64,000 bases of DNA from Oscillospiraceae bacterium (GTDB taxonomy: Bacteria > Bacillota > Clostridia > Oscillospirales > Ruminococcaceae): NCBI GenBank assembly GCA_016298065.1, contig JAEDDN010000006.1:28626-92625 (forward strand), given 5' to 3'. Made by a program: the position numbers and the translations under genes. Below are positions 1 through 8,651 of this stretch, in pieces (within the stretch, counting starts at the first letter, position 1; each line of letters starts with the position of its first letter). Below the pieces are notes generated by a model, which saw only the letters and a program-made list of their open reading frames with translations, ran no database searches and was not told where the DNA came from.

Positions 1-80
1 TTTCCCGAGCGGCCAAAGGGGGCAGACTGTAAATCTGTTGCTTTTCAGCTTCGGTGGTTCGAATCCACCATCCTCCACCA
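1..80 (+). tRNA. tRNA-Tyr (GUA), 5' end cut by the window
   Basis: The anticodon loop CTGTAAA puts GTA at 29-31. A long class II variable arm lies between the anticodon stem and the T arm (GGTGG TTCGAAT CCACC). The 3' end TCCTCCACCA encodes CCA. The first acceptor bases that would pair with TCCTCC lie left of the window. The long variable arm plus GTA anticodon fits bacterial tRNA-Tyr. Confidence 0.95.
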
Positions 81-81
81 A

Positions 82-111
82 AACGCCTCGTCTTTCGACG
101 AGGCGTTTTTT
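82..111 (+). terminator. Rho-independent terminator of tRNA-Tyr
   Basis: A 10-bp perfect stem (ACGCCTCGTC / GACGAGGCGT) with a TTTC loop is followed by a T run, directly after the tRNA CCA end. Confidence 0.9.
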
Positions 112-221
112 AATTAAATTTTCCCTTTCGCAATAAACTGTTCCCTTTTAAAATATAAAATACATCTTCAGCTTATTATGTTTTCGCTTATATTGTACCT
201 TTATTTTTTACTTAAAAAAAT

Positions 222-253
222 AAACCGCCCTCGTCGTAAGACGAGGGCGGTTT
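222..253 (-). terminator. Terminator of the ldh-family gene
   Basis: A 14-bp perfect inverted repeat (AAACCGCCCTCGTC / GACGAGGGCGGTTT) with a 4-nt loop lies 10 bp beyond the stop codon. The A run at 214-220 gives the U tract on the minus strand. Confidence 0.9.
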
Positions 254-263
254 AAATTATTTA

Positions 264-1247
264 TTACTGATTATCTATTACTTCTTTTACTCTTACGGCG
301 CTTTCTCTGAGCGCTGCAAGCTCTTCATCGGAAAGCGGGAATTCTTTTCTTTCCTTAATGCCGTTTCTGTCAAGCACACACGGCACGCTTATAGCTACAT
401 CGCTTATTCCGTATTCGCCGTTTAGTATCGACGATACTGCGAGTGTTGATTGCTTGTCGCCAAACATAATATCTGCTATTGCACATACGCAGGTAGCGAT
501 ACCGTAGTGAGTACGTCCCTTAGCCGATATGATTGAAGCTCCCATATTTTTAACCGTTGCGGATAATTCTTCTTTTTTCTCTTCGTCCCACTCTGCGCCG
601 ATATGCTTACAGTAATCCTCTAAACTGTACTCGCCGTCGTCGGAACATACGGTTATTCTGCTATATACAGGCACCTGTGAGTCGCCGTGTTCGCCTAATA
701 TGTAGCAATGCTTTACCGAGTCTAAAGAGCATTTTGAGTCTTTGTCAAAAACGCCTATATATTCTGCTACAGTTCTTGTAAATCTGGAGCTATCAAGCAA
801 ACAGCCCATTCCGAAAACTCTGCCGCTTGGCAAGCCCATCAGCTTATCCATTTCGTATGTGAGTATATCAACCGGATTTGATACCATAAGCACGGCACCC
901 TTTGTGTAATACGGCTTCATCTTGCTTGCAATATCTCTTATAATAACGAGATTATCCTTTATCATATCAAGTCTTGATTCGCCCGGGCGTCTGTTTCTTC
1001 CTGCGGTAACTATTATAAGGTCGCAGTCCTTACAGTCGGTGTATTCGCCTGCTTTTATTGCAACGCTGCCCAAATTTGCAAGACCGTGCGCTATATCGTC
1101 AACCTCGCCTACTGCCTTTTTCTTGTCAACGTCTATCAGTATTACTTCTTTTGCTCTGTCGGTTATGGTCAGAGCGTACGCTATTGAGGCTCCTACAAAG
1201 CCTGCGCCGATTATTGCGATTTTTCCTATTTTTTCTTTACTTGACAT
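264..1247 (-). CDS. ldh: L-lactate/malate dehydrogenase family enzyme (annotated class: L-LDH)
   Basis: This is an NAD-dependent 2-hydroxyacid dehydrogenase that reduces pyruvate to lactate or a related 2-oxoacid in the cytosol, recycling NADH. Visible are the Rossmann motif GAGFVGAS (14-21), Asp39 for NAD, mobile-loop Arg92, the substrate Arg in LLDSSRF and the catalytic His in GEHGDSQVP. Length 327 is normal for the family. A GGGGG ribosome site precedes the ATG, and the gene is monocistronic between its own promoter region and terminator. One oddity: the classical specificity position (Gln102 in LDH numbering, loop xNQKPGE) is Arg86 here (RNRRPGE), the residue malate dehydrogenases use, while the following Glu is LDH-like. 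Family assignment is certain; substrate is not. Confidence 0.88.
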   Translation of the reverse strand: MSSKEKIGKIAIIGAGFVGASIAYALTITDRAKEVILIDVDKKKAVGEVDDIAHGLANLGSVAIKAGEYTDCKDCDLIIVTAGRNRRPGESRLDMIKDNLVIIRDIASKMKPYYTKGAVLMVSNPVDILTYEMDKLMGLPSGRVFGMGCLLDSSRFTRTVAEYIGVFDKDSKCSLDSVKHCYILGEHGDSQVPVYSRITVCSDDGEYSLEDYCKHIGAEWDEEKKEELSATVKNMGASIISAKGRTHYGIATCVCAIADIMFGDKQSTLAVSSILNGEYGISDVAISVPCVLDRNGIKERKEFPLSDEELAALRESAVRVKEVIDNQ

Positions 1248-1302
1248 ATTGCTGTTTCCCCCTAATAAATATGCAAAGCCATTTTAAAAAACATAATCAG
1301 GC

Positions 1303-1308
1303 ATTATA
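1303..1308 (-). promoter_or_regulatory. -10 element of the ldh-family gene
   Basis: A TATAAT hexamer on the minus strand lies 56 bp before the start codon. No good -35 hexamer is seen at 16-18 bp, so only the -10 is claimed. Confidence 0.45.
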
Positions 1309-1370
1309 ATATCCTTATGTAGTTTACCATATCAGTCGCTATTTTTCAACATAATTTTTCAAAAAAATTA

Positions 1371-1414
1371 ACTTACCCCCTCTTAAAGCTATAATACTCT
1401 AAGAGGGGGTAAGT
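1371..1414 (-). terminator. Terminator after the duplicated-domain lipoprotein gene
   Basis: A 15-bp inverted repeat ACTTACCCCCTCTTA / TAAGAGGGGGTAAGT has a minus-strand U tract supplied by the A-rich stretch 1361-1370. Confidence 0.85.
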
Positions 1415-1451
1415 GTTTACCGTTATGTAGTTTTTATATTAAAGGTTGCCT

Positions 1452-2330
1452 TTACGGATTTAAGGTAATTACCTCGTTAGCGTAATCATCTGCGCCCCAA
1501 TCGTCGCTGTCGTAAACACGAAGCTTAAACTCTATTTCTTCTACGTCTGTTATGCCGTTGTCTTCAAAATCGGAATCCGACCAAGTCATAGAGCTAAATG
1601 CGCATTTGCCTGCCGAAACGGAAGAAACATAAAGAGGATCGGTCATATATCCGTTTACCGAAACTTCATCTGCGCTTACGGTTATGTTAGCGTCACTCTT
1701 GTTGATTACAAATAAGTTTACTTCATAGCCCCAGAAGTCGTCTTCGTCGCATCCTGTAACAATAACTGTTGCGTAATCGTTATCAAGAATAACCTTGTCT
1801 GATGACTGTGCTTCTCTTTCATATACGGTAGCCTCATCTTCGCCGTAAGGATAAACGTGAACTGTTTCCAAAGCTACAGGATCAGCGTCCCAGTTTTCAG
1901 AGTCATATACCTTAAAGGTAAGCTCTATGTCGGTGTAATCGCCGATGTCGTTGTCTTCAAGTGCAGAATCCGAGAAAGTGATATCGTCGTTTGCGGTTTT
2001 ACCTGCAGCAACGTCTGTTGCGAAGAAAGGATCGCATTCAACGCCGTTAATAGATGCATTTGTTACCGAGAACATATAAGTTGTGTCGGCAGATTTATTT
2101 TCAAGTGTAACTTTTAAGGCATATCCCCAGAAGTCGTCCTCGTCTATTCCGGTAATTGTGATTGCACATTCGTCGTTGTCTACAGCTACTATTTCTTCAA
2201 AAGAAGACGGTGCGCCCTTTGAGCTTCCCTTATTTGATGTGCCGCCGCCATTGTTATTTGACGGAGCGCCGCAAGCCGCAAGCGAGAGTGTAAGTGCAAG
2301 GGCAAGCGCTAAAGCTATAATTTTTTTCAT
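1452..2330 (-). CDS. Predicted lipoprotein with two tandem copies of one domain
   Basis: The N terminus is a lipoprotein signal (MKK, hydrophobic Ala/Leu stretch, lipobox LAAC with Cys20), then a Gly/Ser/Asn linker, so the product should be anchored outside the membrane. The mature part holds two homologous units of about 110 residues (roughly 49-160 and 178-292). Both carry GxDEDDFWGY, a short NG..xDP segment, AGK, SDS..EDN and KVYDS/RVYDS..W.AD. The protein is acidic. I do not recognise a named function; the repeated beta-rich unit suggests an extracellular binding or structural role (inference). It is monocistronic, with its own promoter and terminator. An AGGAGG-like site precedes the ATG. 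Confidence 0.8.
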   Translation of the reverse strand: MKKIIALALALALTLSLAACGAPSNNNGGGTSNKGSSKGAPSSFEEIVAVDNDECAITITGIDEDDFWGYALKVTLENKSADTTYMFSVTNASINGVECDPFFATDVAAGKTANDDITFSDSALEDNDIGDYTDIELTFKVYDSENWDADPVALETVHVYPYGEDEATVYEREAQSSDKVILDNDYATVIVTGCDEDDFWGYEVNLFVINKSDANITVSADEVSVNGYMTDPLYVSSVSAGKCAFSSMTWSDSDFEDNGITDVEEIEFKLRVYDSDDWGADDYANEVITLNP

Positions 2331-2363
2331 TTTATGTACCTCCGATGGTTAAAATATAATTGT

Positions 2364-2384
2364 CAACAAATTTATTATTTGTTG
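2364..2384. promoter_or_regulatory. Palindrome between the lipoprotein promoter and its gene (possible operator)
   Basis: Perfect 8-bp arms CAACAAAT / ATTTGTTG are separated by 5 bp, just downstream of the -10. This is the position expected for a repressor site or an mRNA hairpin; no regulator can be named. Confidence 0.4.
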
Positions 2385-2389
2385 AGTTT

Positions 2390-2418
2390 AGTATAACATA
2401 TTGCCTACATATTCGCAA
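2390..2418 (-). promoter_or_regulatory. Promoter of the lipoprotein gene
   Basis: On the minus strand TTGCGA (2413-2418) and TATACT (2390-2395) are separated by 17 bp, upstream of the ATG at 2330. Confidence 0.6.
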
Positions 2419-2468
2419 TTTCTAAGTTAAACAAAGTTATTTTATGCTTTTTAGTTAATTTATATGAC

Positions 2469-2505
2469 AAACCCCTCCCGTATTGCTTATGATACCGGAG
2501 GGGTT
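2469..2505 (-). terminator. Terminator of the aro operon
   Basis: AACCCCTCC pairs with GGAGGGGTT, 3 bp beyond the aroQ stop codon, and closes the eight-gene operon. Confidence 0.75.
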
Positions 2506-2508
2506 AAA

Positions 2509-2952
2509 TTAAGCTTTGTTTTCCAAAACGTAGTCTTTTAAAAACAGTATCGCTTCACGGTAGCCTTCAAAGCCCTTGCCGTAAATGGATTTTACACATA
2601 CAAGCGACGGGTAAGAAAAGTGTCTGAACTTTTCACGCTCAAATATGTTTGAGATATGCACCTCAACCGCAGGTATCATAACCGCCTTAAGTGCATCTAA
2701 AATCGCAACGCTTGTGTGAGTATAGGCGGCAGGGTTTATCACTATGCCGTCATATTTTCCGTAAGCCTCTTGGATAGCGTCAACTATTGCGCCCTCGTGG
2801 TTTGACTGAAAAAACGAAACGTCGATCTGCTCTGCCTTACAAACCTCTGAAATAAAACTTAAAAGTCCCTCATAGGTTTCGCTTCCGTAGATATTTTTTT
2901 CTCGTATTCCAAGCATATTTAAATTAGGCCCGTTAATTACCAAAAAACGCAT
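2509..2952 (-). CDS. aroQ: 3-dehydroquinate dehydratase, type II
   Basis: It converts 3-dehydroquinate to 3-dehydroshikimate, step 3 of the shikimate pathway, in the cytosol as a dodecamer (family knowledge). The 147-residue length fits type II. Visible are NGPNLNMLG (7-15), the catalytic Tyr22 in the flexible loop (IYG), NPAAYTHTS, the catalytic His in EVHISN, and FRH near the C-terminal third. It is the last gene of the operon and overlaps aroEK by 20 bp, which suggests translational coupling. A terminator follows at once. Confidence 0.97.
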   Translation of the reverse strand: MRFLVINGPNLNMLGIREKNIYGSETYEGLLSFISEVCKAEQIDVSFFQSNHEGAIVDAIQEAYGKYDGIVINPAAYTHTSVAILDALKAVMIPAVEVHISNIFEREKFRHFSYPSLVCVKSIYGKGFEGYREAILFLKDYVLENKA

Positions 2953-4174
2953 AAATGCTCTCCTTTACTAAACTTACGGTGTCGTCAAAGTGACCGTTAT
3001 TATCCACAGTGAAGTCACTGCATTCTTCATAAAGCGGTTTTCTTTGCCTTTTAATCTCCTTTAAGGCGTCAAGGCTTTTAGATAAGGGGCGACCGCCTTT
3101 ATCAAGCTTATTTAAGTCTCTTGTAAGCTCAATTACAACGCTGTTTTGCCTTAAGTTTTTGCGATTTTCTTCCCTTAGTATAACTCCGCCGCCTGTAGAA
3201 ATCACCATACCGCTTTTTTTAGAATATTCTGCAGTTACTTTAGCCTCGATATTTCTAAACTCGTCCTCGCCCTTTAGCTTAAAAATTTCGGGGATAGACA
3301 TACCTGCCTGTTTTTCTATAGCCTTATCCAAATCCACAAAAGGACGGTTTAACTCCCTTGCGATTTTTTTGGCAACGGCGGTTTTACCGCTGCCGGGCAT
3401 ACCTATAAAGGCGATGTTTAACATCTCGCTTTCAAGCTCGTTTTTAATTTTTTCTATCTGCTGTGTCGGGATTTCTTTGCCCGTAAAAAGCTCGCCTGCA
3501 TATTTTGCCTGCGCCACAAGCATTGAAAGTCCGCCGATATTTTTAATGTTAAGTGTATCTGCCTGCTGTAAAAGTCTTGTTCTATAGGGGTTATAAATAA
3601 CGTCGATAACTCCCTCGCAGTCAGGGAAAGCCGCTAAGTCTACGGGGCTATTCTCGGTATTCGGGAACATTCCCACAGGGGTAGTGTTAACTATTACCTT
3701 GGCGTCCTTGTGCAGATGTAAATTATTATAGTTATTCTCACCCTTACGGGAAACCACTATCGGCTCTCCGCCGTTATCTTTAACGGCTGTACAAGCTGTC
3801 TTGCTCGTGCCTCCGCTTCCTAAGATTATAACCTTTTTGCCCTCAAAGGAAATACCCTTGCTGTTTGCCATATATAAAAAGCCGTCGTAATCGGTGTTGT
3901 CGCCGTATAAACTGCCGTCGGGAAGTTTTATAATAGTATTTACGCTCCCGATTTTTTTAGCCTTTTCGGATAATTTTGAGCAATACGGTATAACCGACTG
4001 CTTATACGGTATAGTTACGTTTAGCCCGTCAAAGTCCTTACGCTTTAAAAACTCATCGAGATTTTTATTCTCTATCGGGACAAGCTCATAATCGTAATAC
4101 CCGAATTTTTCGTGTATTATTTTAGAATAACTATGCCCTAATTTTTCACCTATAAGGCCATATCTACACTTCAT
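2933..4174 (-). CDS. aroEK: Shikimate dehydrogenase - shikimate kinase fusion
   Basis: One polypeptide carries two consecutive-pathway activities: 3-dehydroshikimate to shikimate (NADPH), then to shikimate 3-phosphate (ATP). The AroE part (1 to about 245) shows NVTIPYK with Lys58, NTDYDG with catalytic Asp, the dinucleotide motif GSGGTSKT (119-126) and NTTPVGM. The AroK part (from about 252) shows the P-loop GMPGSGKT (258-265), DLD (281-283), FRN, GGG (328-330) and the lid GGRPLS. Each half has normal length and all key residues, so both should work. The ATG overlaps the pheA end by 11 bp. Such fusions occur in some Clostridia; channelling between the halves is inference. Confidence 0.95.
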   Translation of the reverse strand: MKCRYGLIGEKLGHSYSKIIHEKFGYYDYELVPIENKNLDEFLKRKDFDGLNVTIPYKQSVIPYCSKLSEKAKKIGSVNTIIKLPDGSLYGDNTDYDGFLYMANSKGISFEGKKVIILGSGGTSKTACTAVKDNGGEPIVVSRKGENNYNNLHLHKDAKVIVNTTPVGMFPNTENSPVDLAAFPDCEGVIDVIYNPYRTRLLQQADTLNIKNIGGLSMLVAQAKYAGELFTGKEIPTQQIEKIKNELESEMLNIAFIGMPGSGKTAVAKKIARELNRPFVDLDKAIEKQAGMSIPEIFKLKGEDEFRNIEAKVTAEYSKKSGMVISTGGGVILREENRKNLRQNSVVIELTRDLNKLDKGGRPLSKSLDALKEIKRQRKPLYEECSDFTVDNNGHFDDTVSLVKESIYAFFGN

Positions 4175-5306
4175 AATAGCTACCTAAGAACACAAATACT
4201 TCGGGGCTGTTTTCAAATTCACTTAAAAGCTTTATAACGTCCTCGGAATAAATCGAAGCGTCCATATCGAAATAAAACATAAACTCAAAATCACTGCCCG
4301 GTATAGGTCTGCTTTCAAGCTTTGAAAGGTTTAAGCCCAAAGCGGAAAACTTTGATATTGTTGTATAAAGCGAGCCCGGTTTATGAGGCAACGCCATCAT
4401 TAAGCTTATCTTGTTTGCGCCCGGGAATATCTGAAGATCCTTTGAGATACAGATAAAGCGTGTGTAGTTATTGTCGCTGTCCTGAATGTCATTTGAAAGC
4501 ACTTCGAGTCCGTAAAGCTCTGCGCAGTTTAACGAAGATATTGCCGCAACGTCGCTTCTGTCGGAATCAAGCACCATTTTTGCAGCAACGGCGGTGTTTT
4601 CACAAACGTTAACTTTAACGTCTTTAAGTCCCTTTAAAAATTCTCCGCACTGGCCGATAGCCTGTTCGTGTGAATAAATTTCCTTTATGTCCGCCAGTTT
4701 TACTCCGCTTTTTGCAAGCAAGCAGTGGTTTAGCTTTAGCTTCATACTGCGTGCAATATAGAAGCTATACTTTTTCATTAAATCGTACACTTCGTTTACC
4801 GAGCCGAAGGAGCTGTTGTCAATAGGAAGTATACCGTACCGGCACATTCCGCTTTGTACGGCCTGGAATACGCCTTCAAAACGGTTGAAATACATAATAG
4901 ATGGCAACGAGAAAAGCTTGTCGCAGGCTTGTTGAGAATATGCGCCCTCAATGCCCTGGCATGCAACAACAGCTTTTTTAGGGAATTCCTTAGGTGTATT
5001 TTCTAAAGCCTTAGTGATTTTTTCGGCAAGCTCTGCTTTCCTTGCAAGGTGCAAATTCTGATAAGAACGGCTTATGTCAAAAAGCACCGAGTAAAGTATC
5101 TTTGTATACATAGCAAGCTCTTCGCCGCTTTCTTCGGTAACTCTTGCGAGTATTTCTCTTTCACGGCTTACGTTTAAAACAGCTAAGTCGTTTTCCTTTT
5201 TATATTCCGCTACCTTTAAGCTTGCCTCCATACGCTTTTTAAAAAGCTCTACCAGCTCGTTATCAATAGAGTCAATACTGTTTCTCAAATCGTTTATGTT
5301 TTCCAT
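4164..5306 (-). CDS. pheA: Bifunctional chorismate mutase / prephenate dehydratase
   Basis: It makes prephenate from chorismate and phenylpyruvate from prephenate, the branch to Phe. Domains: AroQ-type helical chorismate mutase (about 1-90), PDT (about 105-290, with EGAYSQ, PIDNSSFGSV and the catalytic NYTRF), and a C-terminal ACT domain (HKPGSLY and ESRP, the Phe-binding motifs), so Phe feedback inhibition is expected. I chose the ATG at 5306: AAAGGTG lies 9 bp upstream and it starts 1 bp after the aroC stop. A GTG four codons earlier (5318) lacks a good site. It supplies the only visible chorismate mutase, which TyrA also depends on. Confidence 0.96.
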   Translation of the reverse strand: MENINDLRNSIDSIDNELVELFKKRMEASLKVAEYKKENDLAVLNVSREREILARVTEESGEELAMYTKILYSVLFDISRSYQNLHLARKAELAEKITKALENTPKEFPKKAVVACQGIEGAYSQQACDKLFSLPSIMYFNRFEGVFQAVQSGMCRYGILPIDNSSFGSVNEVYDLMKKYSFYIARSMKLKLNHCLLAKSGVKLADIKEIYSHEQAIGQCGEFLKGLKDVKVNVCENTAVAAKMVLDSDRSDVAAISSLNCAELYGLEVLSNDIQDSDNNYTRFICISKDLQIFPGANKISLMMALPHKPGSLYTTISKFSALGLNLSKLESRPIPGSDFEFMFYFDMDASIYSEDVIKLLSEFENSPEVFVFLGSYYEV

Positions 5307-5307
5307 T

Positions 5308-6402
5308 TTAGTTTTCACCTTTCGCTTTGTTTATCATTAAGTCGTATATGGCTATCGCCACAGCGGCCTCTATACACGGTACTGCTCTTGGCACAATACA
5401 GGCGTCGTGTCTGCCCTCTATTAAAAGCTCGGTATCTTCTTTTTTAGATATACTCACCGAGTTTTGCTTTCTATAAATTGACGGCGTGGGCTTCATAGCT
5501 ACCTTAAATAAAATCGGCATACCCGAAGAAAGTCCGCCCAAAATACCGCCGTGATTGTTGGTTTTGGTTTTTATGTTGCCGTTTTCGGTGTAAAAGGCGT
5601 CGTTATTTTCGCTGCCTCTCATACCGCACACCTCAAACCCTGCGCCGAACTCAATGCCCTTTACGGCAGGTACGGCAAAAACGGCTGAGCTTATGCGGTT
5701 TTCCAAGCCATCAAAAAGCGGTTCGCCTACACCTACGGGCATACCCAAAACGCAACATTCTATGCTTCCGCCTACCGAGTCGCCCGAAGCTCTTACCTCT
5801 TCAATCAGCTTTGTTATCGGCTCGTTTAAAGAGCTGTCTAGCAAAGGCATATCTCCCTGACAAACCTTTTTAAAATCCTCTTTTTTGACGTTTACAGGGT
5901 CAAAGGTAAGGTCTGAGATATTACCTACAGAAGCGATATGTGCGCCTATATATACCCCAAGCTCCTCTAAAAGTCCCATACACACAGCCCCTGCAAAGCA
6001 AATGGGAGCTGTAAGCCTTGCGGAGAAATGTCCTCCGCCTCTTATATCGTTAAAGCCCGAATGCTTTATATGCGCAGGAAAATCTGCGTGAGCAGGTCGG
6101 GGAATATCCCTTAGCTTTGAGTAATCCTTGGAATGTGCGTCGGTATTTTCTATTACTGCACAAAGCGGAGCACCGCAGGTTACGTTATCGACAAGCCCTG
6201 ACAAAATGCGTGGAATATCGCTTTCCTTGCGCTTAGTGGAATAAGCGGTGCTTTTTGGCGCACGCCTTTGCATAAAAGCCTGTATCTTATCTAAATCTAT
6301 TGTTTTTCCGGCAGGCAAGCCGTCAATGACAACGCCGATAGCCTCTGAGTGAGACTGACCGAAGATTGTCACCTTAATATTGTTTCCGAAGTTAGATGAC
6401 AT
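5308..6402 (-). CDS. aroC: Chorismate synthase
   Basis: It catalyses anti-1,4-elimination of phosphate from EPSP to chorismate using reduced FMN. Family signatures visible include GQSHSEAIGVVIDG near the N terminus, RRAP, RPAHAD, DIRGGGHFSARLTAP and GRHDACIVPRAVP near the C terminus. I chose the ATG at 6402 because GGAGG sits 8 bp upstream; an in-frame TTG at 6417 would swallow that site. It overlaps the end of aroA by 11 bp. About 364 residues is a normal length. Confidence 0.97.
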   Translation of the reverse strand: MSSNFGNNIKVTIFGQSHSEAIGVVIDGLPAGKTIDLDKIQAFMQRRAPKSTAYSTKRKESDIPRILSGLVDNVTCGAPLCAVIENTDAHSKDYSKLRDIPRPAHADFPAHIKHSGFNDIRGGGHFSARLTAPICFAGAVCMGLLEELGVYIGAHIASVGNISDLTFDPVNVKKEDFKKVCQGDMPLLDSSLNEPITKLIEEVRASGDSVGGSIECCVLGMPVGVGEPLFDGLENRISSAVFAVPAVKGIEFGAGFEVCGMRGSENNDAFYTENGNIKTKTNNHGGILGGLSSGMPILFKVAMKPTPSIYRKQNSVSISKKEDTELLIEGRHDACIVPRAVPCIEAAVAIAIYDLMINKAKGEN

Positions 6403-7597
6403 AGCTGTTACCTCCAAGCAAGTTAAAGTCGTCGAAAAATCCCGGATAGGATTTATTTACCGCTTCCGCTCCTTTTATTATAACGTCGTTTTTGCATATA
6501 AGAGAAGCTATCGCCGCCGACATAGCGATTCTGTGGTCGTTAAAGCTCTCTATCACACCGCCTGTAAGAAAGCCTTTGCCGTAAACGGTAATTATATCGT
6601 CGGTGGCGGTTATCTGCCCGCCCAAATCGCTTATAAGGCGTTTTACCGATAATATCCTGTCGCTTTCCTTTAATTTTAAGCGTGATATATTTGTAATGCT
6701 TACCTTACCGCAAATTCCGCACGCCGCCACACAAATTATCGGCACTAAATCGGGAATATTGCCTGCGTCTATTACGGTACCGTCAGAGAGCTCTTTTAAA
6801 ATCGAGATTATCGCCTTATCGGATTGTTTTGAATTATTATCAAGCCCTGAAACCTCTACGTTACCGCCCAAAAAGTCAGCGGTAAACCAAAACGCCGAAT
6901 TTGACCAGTCGCCCTCGATTTGTATGTTACCCGGGGAGGTATATACCTGCTCGCCCTTTATGTGATAGCCGTTATCGGTAACGAGTATCTTTATGCCGAA
7001 TTTTTCGAGTGTGTCTAAGGTCATATCGACATAGCCTTTAGACTGCAAAGGAGTTGTTAATATTATGTCGCTGTCACCTTTAAGCAAAGGCAATGCAAAT
7101 AAAAGTCCTGTTATGTACTGCGAGCTTATATTGCCGGGAAGAGTAAACTTACCGGAAGAAAGCTTACTTTTTGTAGTTATCGGAAGCTTTTTTGTTAAAA
7201 AGCCGCCGCCGTTTTTTTCAAGCTCTTCAATAAGCGGAGAAAGCGGTCTTTCGGGTAGCTTTCCGCTTCCGACAATGGTTGCATTTTTACAAAGAGCTGA
7301 CACTACGGGCAGTAAAAACCTTAAGGTCGAGCCGCTTTCGGCGCAGTTAATAAGCGCATTATCCTTAGGCGTCTTTATAGGCTCTATATGCATAGTGTCG
7401 CCCGACATGTCGATTTTAGCGCCCATATTTTCAAGACAGTCGGCAGTAGCTTTCATATCCCTTGAAAGTATATTTAATTTTATGTCGGTCGCAGTAGCTG
7501 AAAGCGCTGCGGCAATCATTACCCTGTGAGCGTCGGATTTAGAGGAAATAGCCTCAATTTTACCTGACAGCTTTTTGGGCGTTATTTTTATATCCAT
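6392..7597 (-). CDS. aroA: 3-phosphoshikimate 1-carboxyvinyltransferase (EPSP synthase)
   Basis: It transfers enolpyruvyl from PEP to shikimate 3-phosphate. Visible are the N-terminal KxxSGKIEAISSKSDAHR segment, NCAESGSTLRFLLP (PEP/S3P site), SSQYITGLL, DWSNSAFW, IPDLVP, LKESDR and FNDHRIAMS. At 401 residues it is slightly short but complete. There is 1 bp between the aroB stop and this start, typical of a tight operon. The N-terminal Ser/Asp pair replaces the Lys-Ser-x-x-x-Arg context only mildly. Sensitivity class toward inhibitors cannot be read safely from sequence alone. Confidence 0.96.
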   Translation of the reverse strand: MDIKITPKKLSGKIEAISSKSDAHRVMIAAALSATATDIKLNILSRDMKATADCLENMGAKIDMSGDTMHIEPIKTPKDNALINCAESGSTLRFLLPVVSALCKNATIVGSGKLPERPLSPLIEELEKNGGGFLTKKLPITTKSKLSSGKFTLPGNISSQYITGLLFALPLLKGDSDIILTTPLQSKGYVDMTLDTLEKFGIKILVTDNGYHIKGEQVYTSPGNIQIEGDWSNSAFWFTADFLGGNVEVSGLDNNSKQSDKAIISILKELSDGTVIDAGNIPDLVPIICVAACGICGKVSITNISRLKLKESDRILSVKRLISDLGGQITATDDIITVYGKGFLTGGVIESFNDHRIAMSAAIASLICKNDVIIKGAEAVNKSYPGFFDDFNLLGGNSYVI

Positions 7598-7598
7598 A

Positions 7599-8651
7599 TT
7601 AAAGTCCTGCCGAAATTATTTTTAATATATCGTCTGATGAAACCTTTGTTATTTCACAGTGTCCTATAGTTTTCGGTATGATAAAATTTATATACTTACC
7701 GCTTCGCTTTTTATCCGAAAAAGCCGCTTGCGCAAGGCTCTCGGCGCTAAAATTACAGGTAAGCGGTAAATTATTGTTTTTAAGCGCAGTTTCTATCGGC
7801 AAAGCGCAGTTTTCCTCAGACAATCCCAGTTTAAAGGCACTTTTTGCAATCATTAGCATTCCTATTGCAACGGCGTGCCCGTGAGTTATTTGCATATTAC
7901 TGCATTTTTCTATGGCGTGTCCGATAGTATGACCTAAGTTAAGAAGCTGTCTTTCGCCCAAATCAAGCTCGTCACGTCCTACAATATCGGCTTTTATGCC
8001 GATACATTTTGCTATGACGCTTTCAAGGTTATTATAAAAGTTACCTGACGCAATTTCCTCAAAAAGCTCCTTGTCCGCCAATACGCCGTATTTTATTGCT
8101 TCTGCGGTGCCGTCGGCAAAAATATCTTCCGATAGCGTTTTCATTGTATCTATGTCGCAAACAACAAGCGCCGGCTGGTGAAAAGCGCCTGCCAAGTTTT
8201 TGCCTGCCGAAAGGTTTACAGCGGTTTTTCCTCCTACCGAGGAATCAATCGCCGCCAAAAAGGTGGTGGGTACTTGTATAAATTTAATGCCTCTTAAATA
8301 GGTTGCGGCGGCATAGCCCGAAAGGTCGCCCACAACTCCTCCGCCGAGTGCTACTATTATATCCGAGCGGCTAAGCTTATTCCGGGCTAAAAACTCTAAA
8401 ACCTTACAGTATACCTCTAAGTTTTTTGAGCTTTCACCGTTTTTAAACACAAACTTACAAACCGAAAAGCCTGCATTTTCTAAAGATAAAACAGCGTCCT
8501 TACCGTAAAGCGAGTCAACTATATCATCGGTTATTACCGCCGCTTTACAGTGAGAAATTATATCGGCAGTCATACTCCCGAGCTTTTTTATCAGTCCGCT
8601 TCCTATTACAGCCTTATAGGTAATAGAAGCCGATACCGTAACCTGAGTCAT
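7599..8651 (-). CDS. aroB: 3-dehydroquinate synthase
   Basis: It cyclises DAHP to 3-dehydroquinate with NAD+ and a divalent metal. Motifs seen: DDIVDSLYG, NGESSKNLE, ALGGGVVGDLSGYAAATYLRGI, QVPTTFLAAIDSSVGGKTAVN, FHQP, the metal ligands in GTAEAIKYG and in NLGHTIGHAIE, and THGHAVAIGM. At 350 residues it is full length. Its start overlaps the tyrA stop as ATGA, so translation is probably coupled. Confidence 0.97.
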   Translation of the reverse strand: MTQVTVSASITYKAVIGSGLIKKLGSMTADIISHCKAAVITDDIVDSLYGKDAVLSLENAGFSVCKFVFKNGESSKNLEVYCKVLEFLARNKLSRSDIIVALGGGVVGDLSGYAAATYLRGIKFIQVPTTFLAAIDSSVGGKTAVNLSAGKNLAGAFHQPALVVCDIDTMKTLSEDIFADGTAEAIKYGVLADKELFEEIASGNFYNNLESVIAKCIGIKADIVGRDELDLGERQLLNLGHTIGHAIEKCSNMQITHGHAVAIGMLMIAKSAFKLGLSEENCALPIETALKNNNLPLTCNFSAESLAQAAFSDKKRSGKYINFIIPKTIGHCEITKVSSDDILKIISAGL

